DNA from: Aurantimonas aggregata
GTDB taxonomy: Bacteria; Pseudomonadota; Alphaproteobacteria; Rhizobiales; Rhizobiaceae
Length of the DNA stretch: 64,000 nt
Assembly (NCBI RefSeq): GCF_010500835.1
Contig: NZ_JAAAMJ010000003.1
Coordinates: 186,001 to 250,000, forward strand
Direction: 5' to 3'
Of this stretch, positions 49,712 through 57,930 are shown in pieces (positions within the stretch are counted from its first letter, which is position 1; each line of letters begins with the position of its first letter). The translations under genes and the position numbers were made by a program. The notes below the pieces were generated by a model. It saw only the letters and a program-made list of their open reading frames with translations, was not told the origin of the DNA and ran no database searches.

Positions 49712-50635
49712 CTACCGGTCCTTCGGGTCGAAGGCATCGCGCAGACCGTCGCCGACGAAGGCGAAGGCCAGCAGCAGCGTGACGAGGAAGCCGCCCGGGA
49801 ACAGCAGCAGCCACGGGCTTACCTCCAGGAGGTCCGAGCCCTCCGAGATCAGCGTGCCGAGCGAAGTCAGCGGCTCCTGAACGCCGAAACCGAGATAGGA
49901 CAGGAAGCTCTCGGTGATGACGATCTCGGGGATGGTCAGCGTCGCGTAGATCACCACCGGCCCGACCAGATTGGGCACGATGTGGCGCAGGATGATCGGG
50001 AAGGTGGCGACGCCCGAGGCCCTTGCCGCCTCGACGAATTCCCGCTCCTTGAGGCTGAGCGTCTGACCGCGGACGATGCGCGCCATGGTCAGCCATTCCA
50101 GAAGGCCGATCGCGGCGAAGAGCAGATAGACGTTGCGGCCGAAAATCACCATCAAGAGGATGACGAACAGGATGTAGGGCAGCGCGTACATGACATCGAC
50201 GAAGCGCATCATCGCCTGGTCGACCCGGCCGCCGACAAAGCCCGAAATCGCCCCGTAGAGCACCCCGACGATCACCGAGACGGTGGTGGCGATGACCGCC
50301 ACGAGCAGCGAGACGCGGGTGCCGTAGAGCGTGCGGGCGAGCAGGTCGCGGCCGTTTTGGTCGGTGCCGAAATAGTGCCCGCTCTCGATCGACGGCGGCG
50401 CGCCGAAGGCCGACCAGTCCGGCGTCTCGTAATCGTAGGGGACGAGCAGCGGGCCGATCAGGGCGGCGAGGACGATGAGCGCCAGAAGCACCAGCGACAC
50501 GACGGCCGCCTTATTGGCGAACAGCCGCCGCATGGCGTCGCGGGTCAGCGAGCGCGGCTTGCCCGCCGGCATCTCGGTGTCGGTCGGGACGAAGACCTTC
50601 TCCAGCGCCTCGCGCTTGTCCACGAAGAGCGTCAT
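49712..50635 (-). CDS. oppC: oligopeptide ABC transporter permease OppC
   Basis: Inner-membrane permease of 307 residues with a long cytoplasmic N-terminus, a first helix (AAVVSLVLLALIVLAALIGP) and the OppC/DppC region YFGTDQNGRDLLARTLYGTR, followed by five more helices and the EAA-like loop EAARASGVATFPIILRHIVPN. It overlaps oppB by four bases. Confidence 0.95.
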   Translation of the reverse strand: MTLFVDKREALEKVFVPTDTEMPAGKPRSLTRDAMRRLFANKAAVVSLVLLALIVLAALIGPLLVPYDYETPDWSAFGAPPSIESGHYFGTDQNGRDLLARTLYGTRVSLLVAVIATTVSVIVGVLYGAISGFVGGRVDQAMMRFVDVMYALPYILFVILLMVIFGRNVYLLFAAIGLLEWLTMARIVRGQTLSLKEREFVEAARASGVATFPIILRHIVPNLVGPVVIYATLTIPEIVITESFLSYLGFGVQEPLTSLGTLISEGSDLLEVSPWLLLFPGGFLVTLLLAFAFVGDGLRDAFDPKDR

Positions 50636-51555
50636 CGCGTCCGCACCTTGGGGTCGAGCCAGGCATAGGCGAGATCGACCAGGAGGTTCAGGGCGACGAT
50701 CAGAACCATGTAGAAGATCACCGTGCCGAGAACCATGCCGTAGTCGCGGTTGAGGGCGGCGCCGATGAAATAGCGCCCGATGCCGGGAAGCCCGAAGATC
50801 TGCTCGACGACGATCGAGCCGGTGAGGAGATAGCCGGCGGCGGGCCCGAGATAGGACACGACCGGCGTCAGCGCCGGGCGCAGCGCGTGGCGCAGGATGA
50901 TGCGGCGCCGGCCGATCCCCTTGGCACGCGCGGTCTTGACGAAATTGGCGTTCAGCGTCTCGATCATCGAGCCGCGCATCAGCCGCGAGATCCGCGCGAC
51001 ATGTGGCAGGGCCAGCACGATCACCGGCAGGAGCAGGAAGCGCGGCGAGCCGTCGCCCCAGCCGCCCACCGGCAGCCAGTCGAGCTTGATGCCGAAGACC
51101 AGCTGCAGGATCGGCGCGACGAGGAAGTTCGGCACGACGAGGCCGGCCATCACCATCGCGGCGATGACATAGTCGGCCGCGCGGTTCTGGTAGAGCGCGC
51201 CATAGATGCCGGCCGCGATCCCGCCGAGAACCGCGACGACGAAGGCCGTGCCGCCGAGGATCAGCGTATAGGGCAGGCCGATGGCGAGCTGGCGCGCCAC
51301 CGAGAAGTCCTTGGTGACGAAGGACGGGCCGAGGTCGAACTGCGCCAGCCGCCCGAGATAGCGCAGATACTGCACGATCAGCGTGTCATCGAGGTGGTAG
51401 TAGGCGCGCAGATTGGCCAGCACCTCGGGCGGCAGCGCGCGCTCCTGGTCGAATGGCCCGCCGGGCGCGAGCCGCAGGATGAAGAAGCAGGCGGTGACGG
51501 CGATCAGGAGGACCGGGATCGTCGACAGGAGACGCCTGAGGGCGAAGGCCAGCAT
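50632..51555 (-). CDS. oppB: oligopeptide ABC transporter permease OppB
   Basis: Inner-membrane permease of 307 residues. The N-terminal helix LLSTIPVLLIAVTACFFILRLAPG and the EAA loop KTARAKGIGRRRIILRHALRPAL are typical of OppB/DppB. It starts 77 bases after oppA, and a short hairpin lies in between. Confidence 0.95.
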   Translation of the reverse strand: MLAFALRRLLSTIPVLLIAVTACFFILRLAPGGPFDQERALPPEVLANLRAYYHLDDTLIVQYLRYLGRLAQFDLGPSFVTKDFSVARQLAIGLPYTLILGGTAFVVAVLGGIAAGIYGALYQNRAADYVIAAMVMAGLVVPNFLVAPILQLVFGIKLDWLPVGGWGDGSPRFLLLPVIVLALPHVARISRLMRGSMIETLNANFVKTARAKGIGRRRIILRHALRPALTPVVSYLGPAAGYLLTGSIVVEQIFGLPGIGRYFIGAALNRDYGMVLGTVIFYMVLIVALNLLVDLAYAWLDPKVRTR

Positions 51556-51590
51556 CGCTCAGCGCTTCCCCGACCGGCACATGACGGCAA

Positions 51591-51607
51591 GGCGGCCCGA
51601 CGCCGCC
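51591..51607 (-). terminator. short intercistronic hairpin oppA-oppB
   Basis: A 6-bp GC stem (GGCGGC/GCCGCC) with a five-base loop lies in the oppA-oppB gap. It has no T run; it could act as an mRNA-stabilising structure for oppA. Confidence 0.3.
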
Positions 51608-51632
51608 CTCCCGCTCGACAGGGGCGCCATGC

Positions 51633-53219
51633 TCACTCGGCCTTGGTGAGCCAGCGGGTGCGATGGATGTCGAAGGCATTGTCCTCGTAGCCGGAGATCT
51701 TTGGCGAGACGACGCTGCGCGAGGCGTAGAAATAGATCGGGATCGCCGCCGTCTCTGCCATGGCGAGCGTCTCGGCCTGCTTCAGCAGATCGGCGCGCGC
51801 CGCCATGTCGGTGGTGGCGGCGGCCTCGGTCAGCAGCTTGTCATAATCCGGATTGACCCACCGGCCGTAATTCATCTCGACGCCGGATTTCAGCAGATTG
51901 AGGAAATTGTCCGGGTCGTTGTAGTCGGCGAGCCAGCCGGCGCGCGCGACCTCGAAATCGCCCTGGCGCAGATCGGCGTAATGCACCTTCACCTCGGTGT
52001 TGAGCAGCTCGACATTGACGCCCAGCGGCTTCCACATCGCCGCGATCGCCACGGCGACGCGCTTGTGGTTGTCGTCGGTGTTGTAGCGCAGCGTGACGTC
52101 GAGCGGCTTGTCGGGACCGTAGCCGGCCTCGGCGAGCAGTGCCTTGGCCTGCTCCAGCTTTTCCGGATAGGGCAGCTCCGACCAGTCGACCTTGACGTCC
52201 GGCCCGTCGTAATTGGCCATGCCCGGCGGCACCCAGCCATAGGCCGGCAGCTCGCCGGTGCCGAGAATGTCCGGCCCGATCACCTCGCGGTAGACGGCCA
52301 TCGACAGCGCCTGGCGCACCTTGGCGTCGTCGAAGGGCGGCTTGCTCGAGTTGAGGACGTAGTAATAGAGGCCCGCGAAGGGCGCGACATGCGCCTCGCC
52401 CGGCAGGTTCTCCTCCAGCCATTCGTACTGGTCCGTGGGGAATTGCGTGATGATGTCGAACTCGCCGGCGCGGTAGCGGCGGAGCGCGGCGGCATTGTCC
52501 TCGAGGGTGAAGAACTTGACGCCGTCGATGGCAAGGCTCTCGCTGTCGTACCATTCGGGGTTCTTCTCGGTCAGCACGTGGCTGCCGGGGATCCACTCGA
52601 TCGGGCGGTAGGGGCCGTTGGTGACGATGTTGTCGATCTGGACCCAGTCGCCGCCCTTTTCCTCGAGCACGTGCTGCGGCAGCGGATAGGCGGTGTAGTG
52701 GGTCAGCGAGCCGAGGAAATACGGCGTCGGCTGTTCGAGCGTAATTTCCAGGGTCCGATCGTCGATCGCCCTGACGCCGAGCTGCTCGGGATCGGTGATC
52801 TCGCCCTTGTTGATCTTCTCGGCGTTCTTGATGGCGTATTGCAGATAGGCGTATTCGGCGGCGTTTGCCGGGTCGAGGAGCCGGCGGAAGGCGAAGACGA
52901 AATCATCCGCCGTCACCGGCTCGCCGTCGGACCAGCTGGCGTCCTCGCGCAACTTGAAGGTGTAGACCAGCTGGTCGTCGGAGAGGGTGTAGCTCTCGGC
53001 CTGGCCCGGCACCGGCTCTGCCTTGGCATCCTCGGTCATCAGACCCTCGAAGATGTCGCCGGAGACCCGGTTCTCCCAGTCGCCCGACAGGCGCTGGGGA
53101 TCCAGCGACGTCACGTCGCCGCCATTGTGGAGGTTGAGCTGGACGGCACCGGCGGCGCTGACGCCGAGCACGGTGGAAAGCGCCAGCGCGGCGGCGATGC
53201 GGCGGAAGGCAAAAACCAT
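51633..53219 (-). CDS. oppA: oligopeptide ABC transporter substrate-binding protein OppA
   Basis: Periplasmic peptide-binding protein of 528 residues and first gene of oppABCDF. Signal peptide (IAAALALSTVLGVSAAGA) precedes QLNLHNGGDVTSLDPQRLSG; the OppA pattern LREDASWSDGEPVTADDFVFAFRRLLDP is clear. The close match to OppA/MppA-type proteins suggests tri- to pentapeptides, or murein peptides, as ligands. GAGGATCCAG precedes the ATG. Confidence 0.95.
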   Translation of the reverse strand: MVFAFRRIAAALALSTVLGVSAAGAVQLNLHNGGDVTSLDPQRLSGDWENRVSGDIFEGLMTEDAKAEPVPGQAESYTLSDDQLVYTFKLREDASWSDGEPVTADDFVFAFRRLLDPANAAEYAYLQYAIKNAEKINKGEITDPEQLGVRAIDDRTLEITLEQPTPYFLGSLTHYTAYPLPQHVLEEKGGDWVQIDNIVTNGPYRPIEWIPGSHVLTEKNPEWYDSESLAIDGVKFFTLEDNAAALRRYRAGEFDIITQFPTDQYEWLEENLPGEAHVAPFAGLYYYVLNSSKPPFDDAKVRQALSMAVYREVIGPDILGTGELPAYGWVPPGMANYDGPDVKVDWSELPYPEKLEQAKALLAEAGYGPDKPLDVTLRYNTDDNHKRVAVAIAAMWKPLGVNVELLNTEVKVHYADLRQGDFEVARAGWLADYNDPDNFLNLLKSGVEMNYGRWVNPDYDKLLTEAAATTDMAARADLLKQAETLAMAETAAIPIYFYASRSVVSPKISGYEDNAFDIHRTRWLTKAE

Positions 53220-53583
53220 TCTGGATCCTCGCGATACAGGCGGCAGCGCGGCCCACGGCGCTGCGCAAGGCCTATGTGTCGCCCGCGTCCACGACGATGT
53301 CCAGAGCTCAGAAGCCTATCAAAGCGGCATGACGTAAGGGCGCTTCATATGCAGGCAGCCCGCCAAAGGCCGGCGGTAGGCCCTCAGCTGGCCGAATTAT
53401 CCTTGTGGAAATGCCCTCTCCGGAACCCGCCATCGCAGAGATTCCGGGCCTTGCTGCCCTCATCCGCGCATGGCCTGCCGCACGCACGATGCGCAATGGG
53501 TCGTGGCGAACGTCTTCTCAAGCCGATTGACGTCGGACGGGTCCATTACAACTGCAACGAAGAAACGAACAACAGGAGCACCC
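53220..53583. other. divergent intergenic region oppA / GST
   Basis: A 364-base gap that must carry the promoters of oppABCDF (minus) and of the GST gene (plus). I see no convincing gene, repeat or operator in it; GAGCAC just before the GST ATG can serve as ribosome site. Confidence 0.5.
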
Positions 53584-54315
53584 ATGGCCTACGACCTCTA
53601 TTACTGGCCGATGATCCCCGGCCGCGGCGAGTATCCGCGCCTCGTGCTCGAGGCGGCCGAGGCGCCTTATCGCGATGTCGCCCGCCTGCCGGAGTCGGAC
53701 GGCGGCGGCATGGCGGCAATGACGGCGTTTCTCGAGGGCGAGCGCGGTGCGCTCATCCCCTTCGCGCCGCCGTTCCTCGTCGACGACGACATCGTCATCG
53801 TCCAGGCGGCCGAAATCTCGGCCTATGTCGGCGAGCGCCATGGTCTCGCCCCGCTGACCGAGCCGGAGCGTCATTTCGCCCGGTCGATCGCGCTGACCAC
53901 CGCCGATCTTGTTGCCGAGACGCACGACGTCCATCATCCGCTCGGCGCCGGGCTCTATTACGAGGACCAGAAGCCGGAAGCGAAGCGACGGGCGGAAGGG
54001 TTCCGAAACGAGCGCATGCCGAAATTCCTTGGCTGGTACGAGCAGCTTCTCGAACGCAACCCGGAGTGCGACGCCTATCTCGTCGGCGACGGCCTGAGCC
54101 ATGCCGATCTCGGCCTGTTCCAGACCGTCGAAGGGCTCACCTACGCCTTTCCGAAGCGGATGCAGACGTTGATGACGGACTACCCGAAAGTGGCGGCGCT
54201 GCGCGACCGGGTCGCCGACCACCCGCCCGTTGCCGCCTATCTGAAGAGCGAGCGGCGCATGGCGTTCAACGAGGACGGGATCTTCCGCCACTATCCCGAG
54301 CTCGACGCCGCCTGA
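53584..54315 (+). CDS. glutathione S-transferase family protein
   Basis: GST-like protein of 243 residues of the sigma/prostaglandin-synthase-like type: DLYYWPMIPGRGEYPRLVLEAAEAPY with the catalytic-type Tyr near the N-terminus, PFAPPFLVDDDIVIVQAAEISAY (cis-Pro and the glutathione contact), and a helical C-domain with LSHADLGLFQTVEG. Expressed alone; a terminator follows. The substrate is unknown. Confidence 0.88.
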   Translation: MAYDLYYWPMIPGRGEYPRLVLEAAEAPYRDVARLPESDGGGMAAMTAFLEGERGALIPFAPPFLVDDDIVIVQAAEISAYVGERHGLAPLTEPERHFARSIALTTADLVAETHDVHHPLGAGLYYEDQKPEAKRRAEGFRNERMPKFLGWYEQLLERNPECDAYLVGDGLSHADLGLFQTVEGLTYAFPKRMQTLMTDYPKVAALRDRVADHPPVAAYLKSERRMAFNEDGIFRHYPELDAA

Positions 54316-54332
54316 ACAGCGGCGGACATGAA

Positions 54333-54359
54333 AACGCCCCAGCCAATGGCCGGGGCGTT
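54333..54359. terminator. bidirectional terminator between GST and lytic transglycosylase
   Basis: A 12-bp stem (AACGCCCCAGCC with one mismatch) and three-base loop lies between the two convergent genes. A T run follows on the minus strand, so it serves mainly the transglycosylase gene. Confidence 0.75.
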
Positions 54360-54395
54360 GCCGTATCGTTCAGGCCGAAAGGCCCCAAGGCATGA

Positions 54396-55223
54396 TCAGT
54401 TGGCGAGCTTGGTCGCGAATAGGGCCAGTGCCTTCTGGTAGACGCCGGCGCGGTTCCAGTCGCGCAGCCGGGCGAAGTTCGGCTGGCCTTCCTGGTAGCC
54501 GGCGCCCGGCTGCCAGCCGTGCTGGCGCAGGAAGTTGGCGGTCGAGTACAAGACGTCGGGCGTCGAGTTGATCAGGTCGCGGCGGCCGTTGCCGTCGCCG
54601 TCCACGGCAAAGCGCAGATAGTTCTTGGCGAGGAACTGGGTCTGGCCGATCTCGCCGGCCCAGGCGCCGCGCATCTGGCCGGGCTGCATGTCGCCGCGCT
54701 CGACGATGGCGAGAGCCGCGAGCAGCTCCTCGGTGAAGAAGGCCGAGCGACGGCAGTCATAGGACAGCGTCGCCAGCGACGAGAAGATGTTCATGTTGCC
54801 GGAATTGGCGCCGAAGCCGGTTTCCATGCCCCAGATCGCGACCAGCACTTCCTTCGGCACGCCGTAGCGCTGCTCGACGGCGTTGAGCAGGCTGGCGTTC
54901 TGCTGGATGATGCGCTTGCCCTTGGCGACGAAGGACGCCGGCGCGCGGCGCTCCATGAACGCTTCCAGCGAGATGTTCATCGAATGCTGGTTGCGGTCGA
55001 GGCTGACGACCTTGGACGAATACTGGGTCGGCATCAGCGCGGACTGGATCGTGCCCTGCGAGATGCCGGCCTGCTGTGCCTCGGCGGCGAATTGCTGCTT
55101 CCATTCGTTGAAGCCCGCGGCGCTGTTGCCACACTGCGCGGCCAGCGCCGGGCCCGCGGTCACCCCAAGCGCCAAAGCCGCCATCGCAGCGAGCTTTCTC
55201 GCGTTCTTCAGTCTGGCCATCAT
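54396..55223 (-). CDS. lytic murein transglycosylase (MltB type)
   Basis: Secreted peptidoglycan-cleaving enzyme of 275 residues. Signal peptide (LAAMAALALGVTAGPALA) is followed by the SLT_2/MltB fold: FNEWKQQFAAEAQQAG, the catalytic Glu in IWGMETGFGAN, and GEIGQTQFLAKNYLRFAVDGDG. It lacks a lipobox, so it is periplasmic and soluble. It is shorter than MltB because it has no peptidoglycan-binding domain. Confidence 0.92.
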   Translation of the reverse strand: MMARLKNARKLAAMAALALGVTAGPALAAQCGNSAAGFNEWKQQFAAEAQQAGISQGTIQSALMPTQYSSKVVSLDRNQHSMNISLEAFMERRAPASFVAKGKRIIQQNASLLNAVEQRYGVPKEVLVAIWGMETGFGANSGNMNIFSSLATLSYDCRRSAFFTEELLAALAIVERGDMQPGQMRGAWAGEIGQTQFLAKNYLRFAVDGDGNGRRDLINSTPDVLYSTANFLRQHGWQPGAGYQEGQPNFARLRDWNRAGVYQKALALFATKLAN

Positions 55224-55572
55224 GTCGTCTTCCTCGTCGTTGCGGATCGGGAAACCTGCAATGGTCGTGCCCGAGCGTTTCTGAATTACCGGTTCCCTAG
55301 CCGATCGGGCTGCCGTTGCGTAGTGCAGGGCGGCGACACTGGCGGGCTGGAGGCCCGGCGCTGCTCGCGCCCTGCCCCATCAGGTCGGCAGGGGCTTCGC
55401 ATGCATTTACGCGCGATCTTGCCGCAGGCCCGGTTTACGCGGGGTTACAGGCCGTGCGGCGTCGGTTGCCGAGTATGCCATCGGCAGGGCGGTCGCGCGC
55501 TGAACTCGACATGAAACCTTCGTGAGCAGCCGCCTCCGGACGATTGCGCGGCTACCAAAACCGGCGCCTCGC
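55224..55572. other. intergenic region upstream of the lytic transglycosylase
   Basis: A 349-base gap between two minus-strand genes. It should contain the transglycosylase promoter. No gene, RNA or repeat is recognised. Confidence 0.5.
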
Positions 55573-55860
55573 CTATCCTGCCGGGTCCCGACGCAGCCAG
55601 TTGAGCGCGCCGGGGGCGAAACCCTTGAACTTCGGCGCCTCATCGAGACCGGCCACGACCAGGCGTTCGGGCGCCACGCGTCGCTTGACGAAATGGTAGA
55701 GCCGCGAGCGTGTCTCGCCGGTGCGCACCAGCAGCATCGTCGGAGCGAGCGCGAAGGCGTCGAGCTCGCCGGCGAGATCGGCCAGCGATGCGCCACCCTC
55801 GGCGATGACGAGATAGAGGCGGCTGGCGCCGTCCGTGCAGCCATCATCGTCGTCATTCAT
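55573..55860 (-). CDS. hypothetical protein (95 residues)
   Basis: Unrecognised small protein: an acidic N-terminus (MNDDDDGCTD), then an alpha/beta pattern (SRLYLVIAEGGASLADLAGEL; PTMLLVRTGETRSRLYHFV; RLVVAGLDEAPKF). GGAGGGG precedes the ATG. It follows the YcaQ-like gene by 39 bases on the same strand, so co-transcription is likely. It may be an uncharacterised small repair- or metabolism-related protein. Confidence 0.6.
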   Translation of the reverse strand: MNDDDDGCTDGASRLYLVIAEGGASLADLAGELDAFALAPTMLLVRTGETRSRLYHFVKRRVAPERLVVAGLDEAPKFKGFAPGALNWLRRDPAG

Positions 55861-55899
55861 GCCGTAAGCCCCTCCCGGCCGGCCATCCCAGCCCCTGCC

Positions 55900-57054
55900 T
55901 CACTTCGCCAGCTGGAACTGCTCGAAACGCTGCAGCGCTGCCTCGATCGCCGGCTTGTCCGCCGCGGAGCCCTCGCCCACCCAGTTCCATTGCTGGATCA
56001 GGATCTTGCCGGCAACGCGGTCGGTCTTGAGGTCCAGCGCCGCGACGATGCGGTCGCCAAGCAGCACCGGCAGGGCGAAATAGCCGAGCACGCGCTTTTC
56101 CTTCGGCACATAGGCCTCGAAGCGATGGGCATAGCCGAAGAACTGCTCCAGCCGCTTGCGCTGGATGACCAGCGGATCGAAGGGCGACAGGATATGGACG
56201 AGGTCGGGACCCGGCTCCGGGATCGTGTCGAGGGTTTCCGGCAATGCCCAATGCGGGATGTCCCCCGCGCCCTCGATCTGCAGCTCCACCAGCTGCCGGC
56301 GCCTCGCGCGCGCCTCGAGCAGCGGGCGGATCGCCGGCTTCAGCGATGGCTGCAGATGGCAGATCGAATCGAGGCTCACCAGCCCCTGCGACCGCAGTGC
56401 CCGGTCGATGCGATAGTCGAGCACCTGGCGCACGGTGGCCGGCCGCGGCCGCTCCTCCCAGCCGAAATGCCGGTCCGTGAGCTCGTAGGTCTTCAGCATG
56501 CCGGCGCGGGCCGAGACGACGAGGTCGCCATTGTAGAAGGCCAGCTGCAGGGCTCGCTTGGAAGGCTTGCGGCTCGCCCAGGCATGGTCCTTGTCGACCA
56601 GAACGTCGTCGTCGATGTCGCGGATGGTGAGCGGCCCGTTTTCCCGGATCAGGTCCAGAACCTTGCGCATGTCGGCCTTGCCGACCGAGCCGAACCATTT
56701 CGCCGGGGCCGCGCGATGCCGTTTCATGGCCGGCAGGAAGAAGCGGATGTCGCGCGTCGGCACGAAAGCCAGCGCGTGGGTCCAGTATTCGAAGACCGTC
56801 TTGTCGATGCTCTGGGCGCGGTGAAGATCGGCCCGCTCGTAGGTCGGGATGCGCGTCCAGAGGATATGGTGGTGGCAGCGTTCGACGACATGGATCGTGT
56901 CGATCTGCACATAGCCGAGCTGCGCCACCGCCGCCGGCGTCGCGGCCGGCCCCGCACCGAAGGGCGCCGGGCGGTCGAGGCATTGTACGCCGAGCCAGAT
57001 CCGCCTTGCCGCGTCCTGGCTGAGCGTTGGCCGGGTGCGGGGCGCTGGCGGCAT
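55900..57054 (-). CDS. ycaQ: YcaQ/AlkX-like winged-helix DNA glycosylase
   Basis: Protein of 384 residues of the HTH_42 (DUF1006) family. The N-terminal QxD-type catalytic motif is at YVQIDTIHVVERCHHHILW, and three winged-helix units follow, with NPFDPLVIQR-like SPFDPLVIQRKRLEQFFGY and YFALPVLLGDRIVAALDLK. E. coli YcaQ unhooks interstrand cross-links and removes bulky alkylated bases. It stands alone except for the short gene downstream. Confidence 0.88.
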   Translation of the reverse strand: MPPAPRTRPTLSQDAARRIWLGVQCLDRPAPFGAGPAATPAAVAQLGYVQIDTIHVVERCHHHILWTRIPTYERADLHRAQSIDKTVFEYWTHALAFVPTRDIRFFLPAMKRHRAAPAKWFGSVGKADMRKVLDLIRENGPLTIRDIDDDVLVDKDHAWASRKPSKRALQLAFYNGDLVVSARAGMLKTYELTDRHFGWEERPRPATVRQVLDYRIDRALRSQGLVSLDSICHLQPSLKPAIRPLLEARARRRQLVELQIEGAGDIPHWALPETLDTIPEPGPDLVHILSPFDPLVIQRKRLEQFFGYAHRFEAYVPKEKRVLGYFALPVLLGDRIVAALDLKTDRVAGKILIQQWNWVGEGSAADKPAIEAALQRFEQFQLAK

Positions 57055-57182
57055 GACGAACTCCTCTTCGGGGTGGCCCGATGCCGGAATATCGGGGGAT
57101 AGTCGCTTTTCCTAGCTGGGCCGGCGATCCCCGTCACCGCCACCAAACGATGGCGTCTCGCCAATCGTCGGGAAGCGCACAC

Positions 57183-57213
57183 AAAAAAGGCCGTTCCCGG
57201 AGGAACGACCCTT
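57183..57213 (-). terminator. intrinsic terminator of the 138-residue secreted protein gene
   Basis: A stem AAGGGTCGTTCC / GGAACGGCCTT followed on the minus strand by six T, about 40 bases after the stop of the gene at 57254. Confidence 0.8.
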
Positions 57214-57253
57214 GATGAAGCGGTAGACGGGTCGAAGCGACCCGGTTGCCAGC

Positions 57254-57670
57254 TTACTGAACGGCGGAGGTGGTCGACTCGTCCTGCAGAGCCTCACCCG
57301 ACTGGGTGACCGGCGCGGTTTCCGGCGAGAAGGTCGCGCCCGAACCCGGGACCAGCACGTCGGAGACGGTGTCGGCAGCGCCAACAGTTCCGCCGGCGAC
57401 GCCTTCGGCCACAGCCTCGCGCTCGGCGGCGCGGTTCAGCTCGATCTCGGCCTCGTTGCCGGGGACGATCGTGTCGTTGACGGGGCTCTGCACGGCGACG
57501 GCCGCCTCGTTGCCCGGCGTTGCCGCCACGGCGTCGCGCTCATCGGCACGGTCGAGTTCGATGGTCGTCTCCGAACCCGGAATCTGCGGGGTGGCTTCCT
57601 GCGCAAGGGCAGCGCCCGAGAGCAGCGTTGCGGAAAACAGTGCGATAGTGAAATTGCGGACGTTCGTCAT
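57254..57670 (-). CDS. secreted acidic protein with internal repeat
   Basis: Protein of 138 residues with a signal peptide (LFSATLLSGAALA, cut near QEATP). The mature chain is acidic and poor in hydrophobic residues. A unit of about 35-40 residues is repeated: PGSETTIELDRADERDAVA and PGNEAEIELNRAAEREAVA, with a third, shorter PGNEAAVAV. No family is recognised. It is probably periplasmic and intrinsically disordered. It has its own terminator and a T-rich leader upstream. Confidence 0.7.
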   Translation of the reverse strand: MTNVRNFTIALFSATLLSGAALAQEATPQIPGSETTIELDRADERDAVAATPGNEAAVAVQSPVNDTIVPGNEAEIELNRAAEREAVAEGVAGGTVGAADTVSDVLVPGSGATFSPETAPVTQSGEALQDESTTSAVQ

Positions 57671-57876
57671 TTGTGATCAGTCTTTCTTCTGCAGTAGCAG
57701 CTTATTCTGTTTTTATTCGGATGATCGATGTCGGTGCATCGTCGTCGGGGTGCTAACCAGTGCAGGGCCGAATGGTTTCTTCACGGACTGTCAATGAAAC
57801 GTGTACGTTCGCGTGAACGATGGTTCTTGCGGTCGCGCGCACCCCGCCCGCCCACGCCTGCCAGCGGGGCAAGAGC

Positions 57877-57907
57877 GAGCGGGTGCGGCCAGCTGCCGCA
57901 CCCGTTC
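57877..57907 (-). terminator. probable terminator of the metal ATPase operon
   Basis: A 13-bp stem (GAGCGGGTGCGGC with one mismatch) with a five-base loop lies 24 bases after the ATPase stop. The T run is short, so efficiency is uncertain. Confidence 0.55.
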
Positions 57908-57930
57908 AAGACAATTCGGTGACGCCCGGA

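Noticed and set aside
51663-54395. 910-codon plus-strand frame opposite oppA
   Set aside because: It spans oppA and part of the GST gene in other frames and has shadow composition; the real genes are oppA and the GST.
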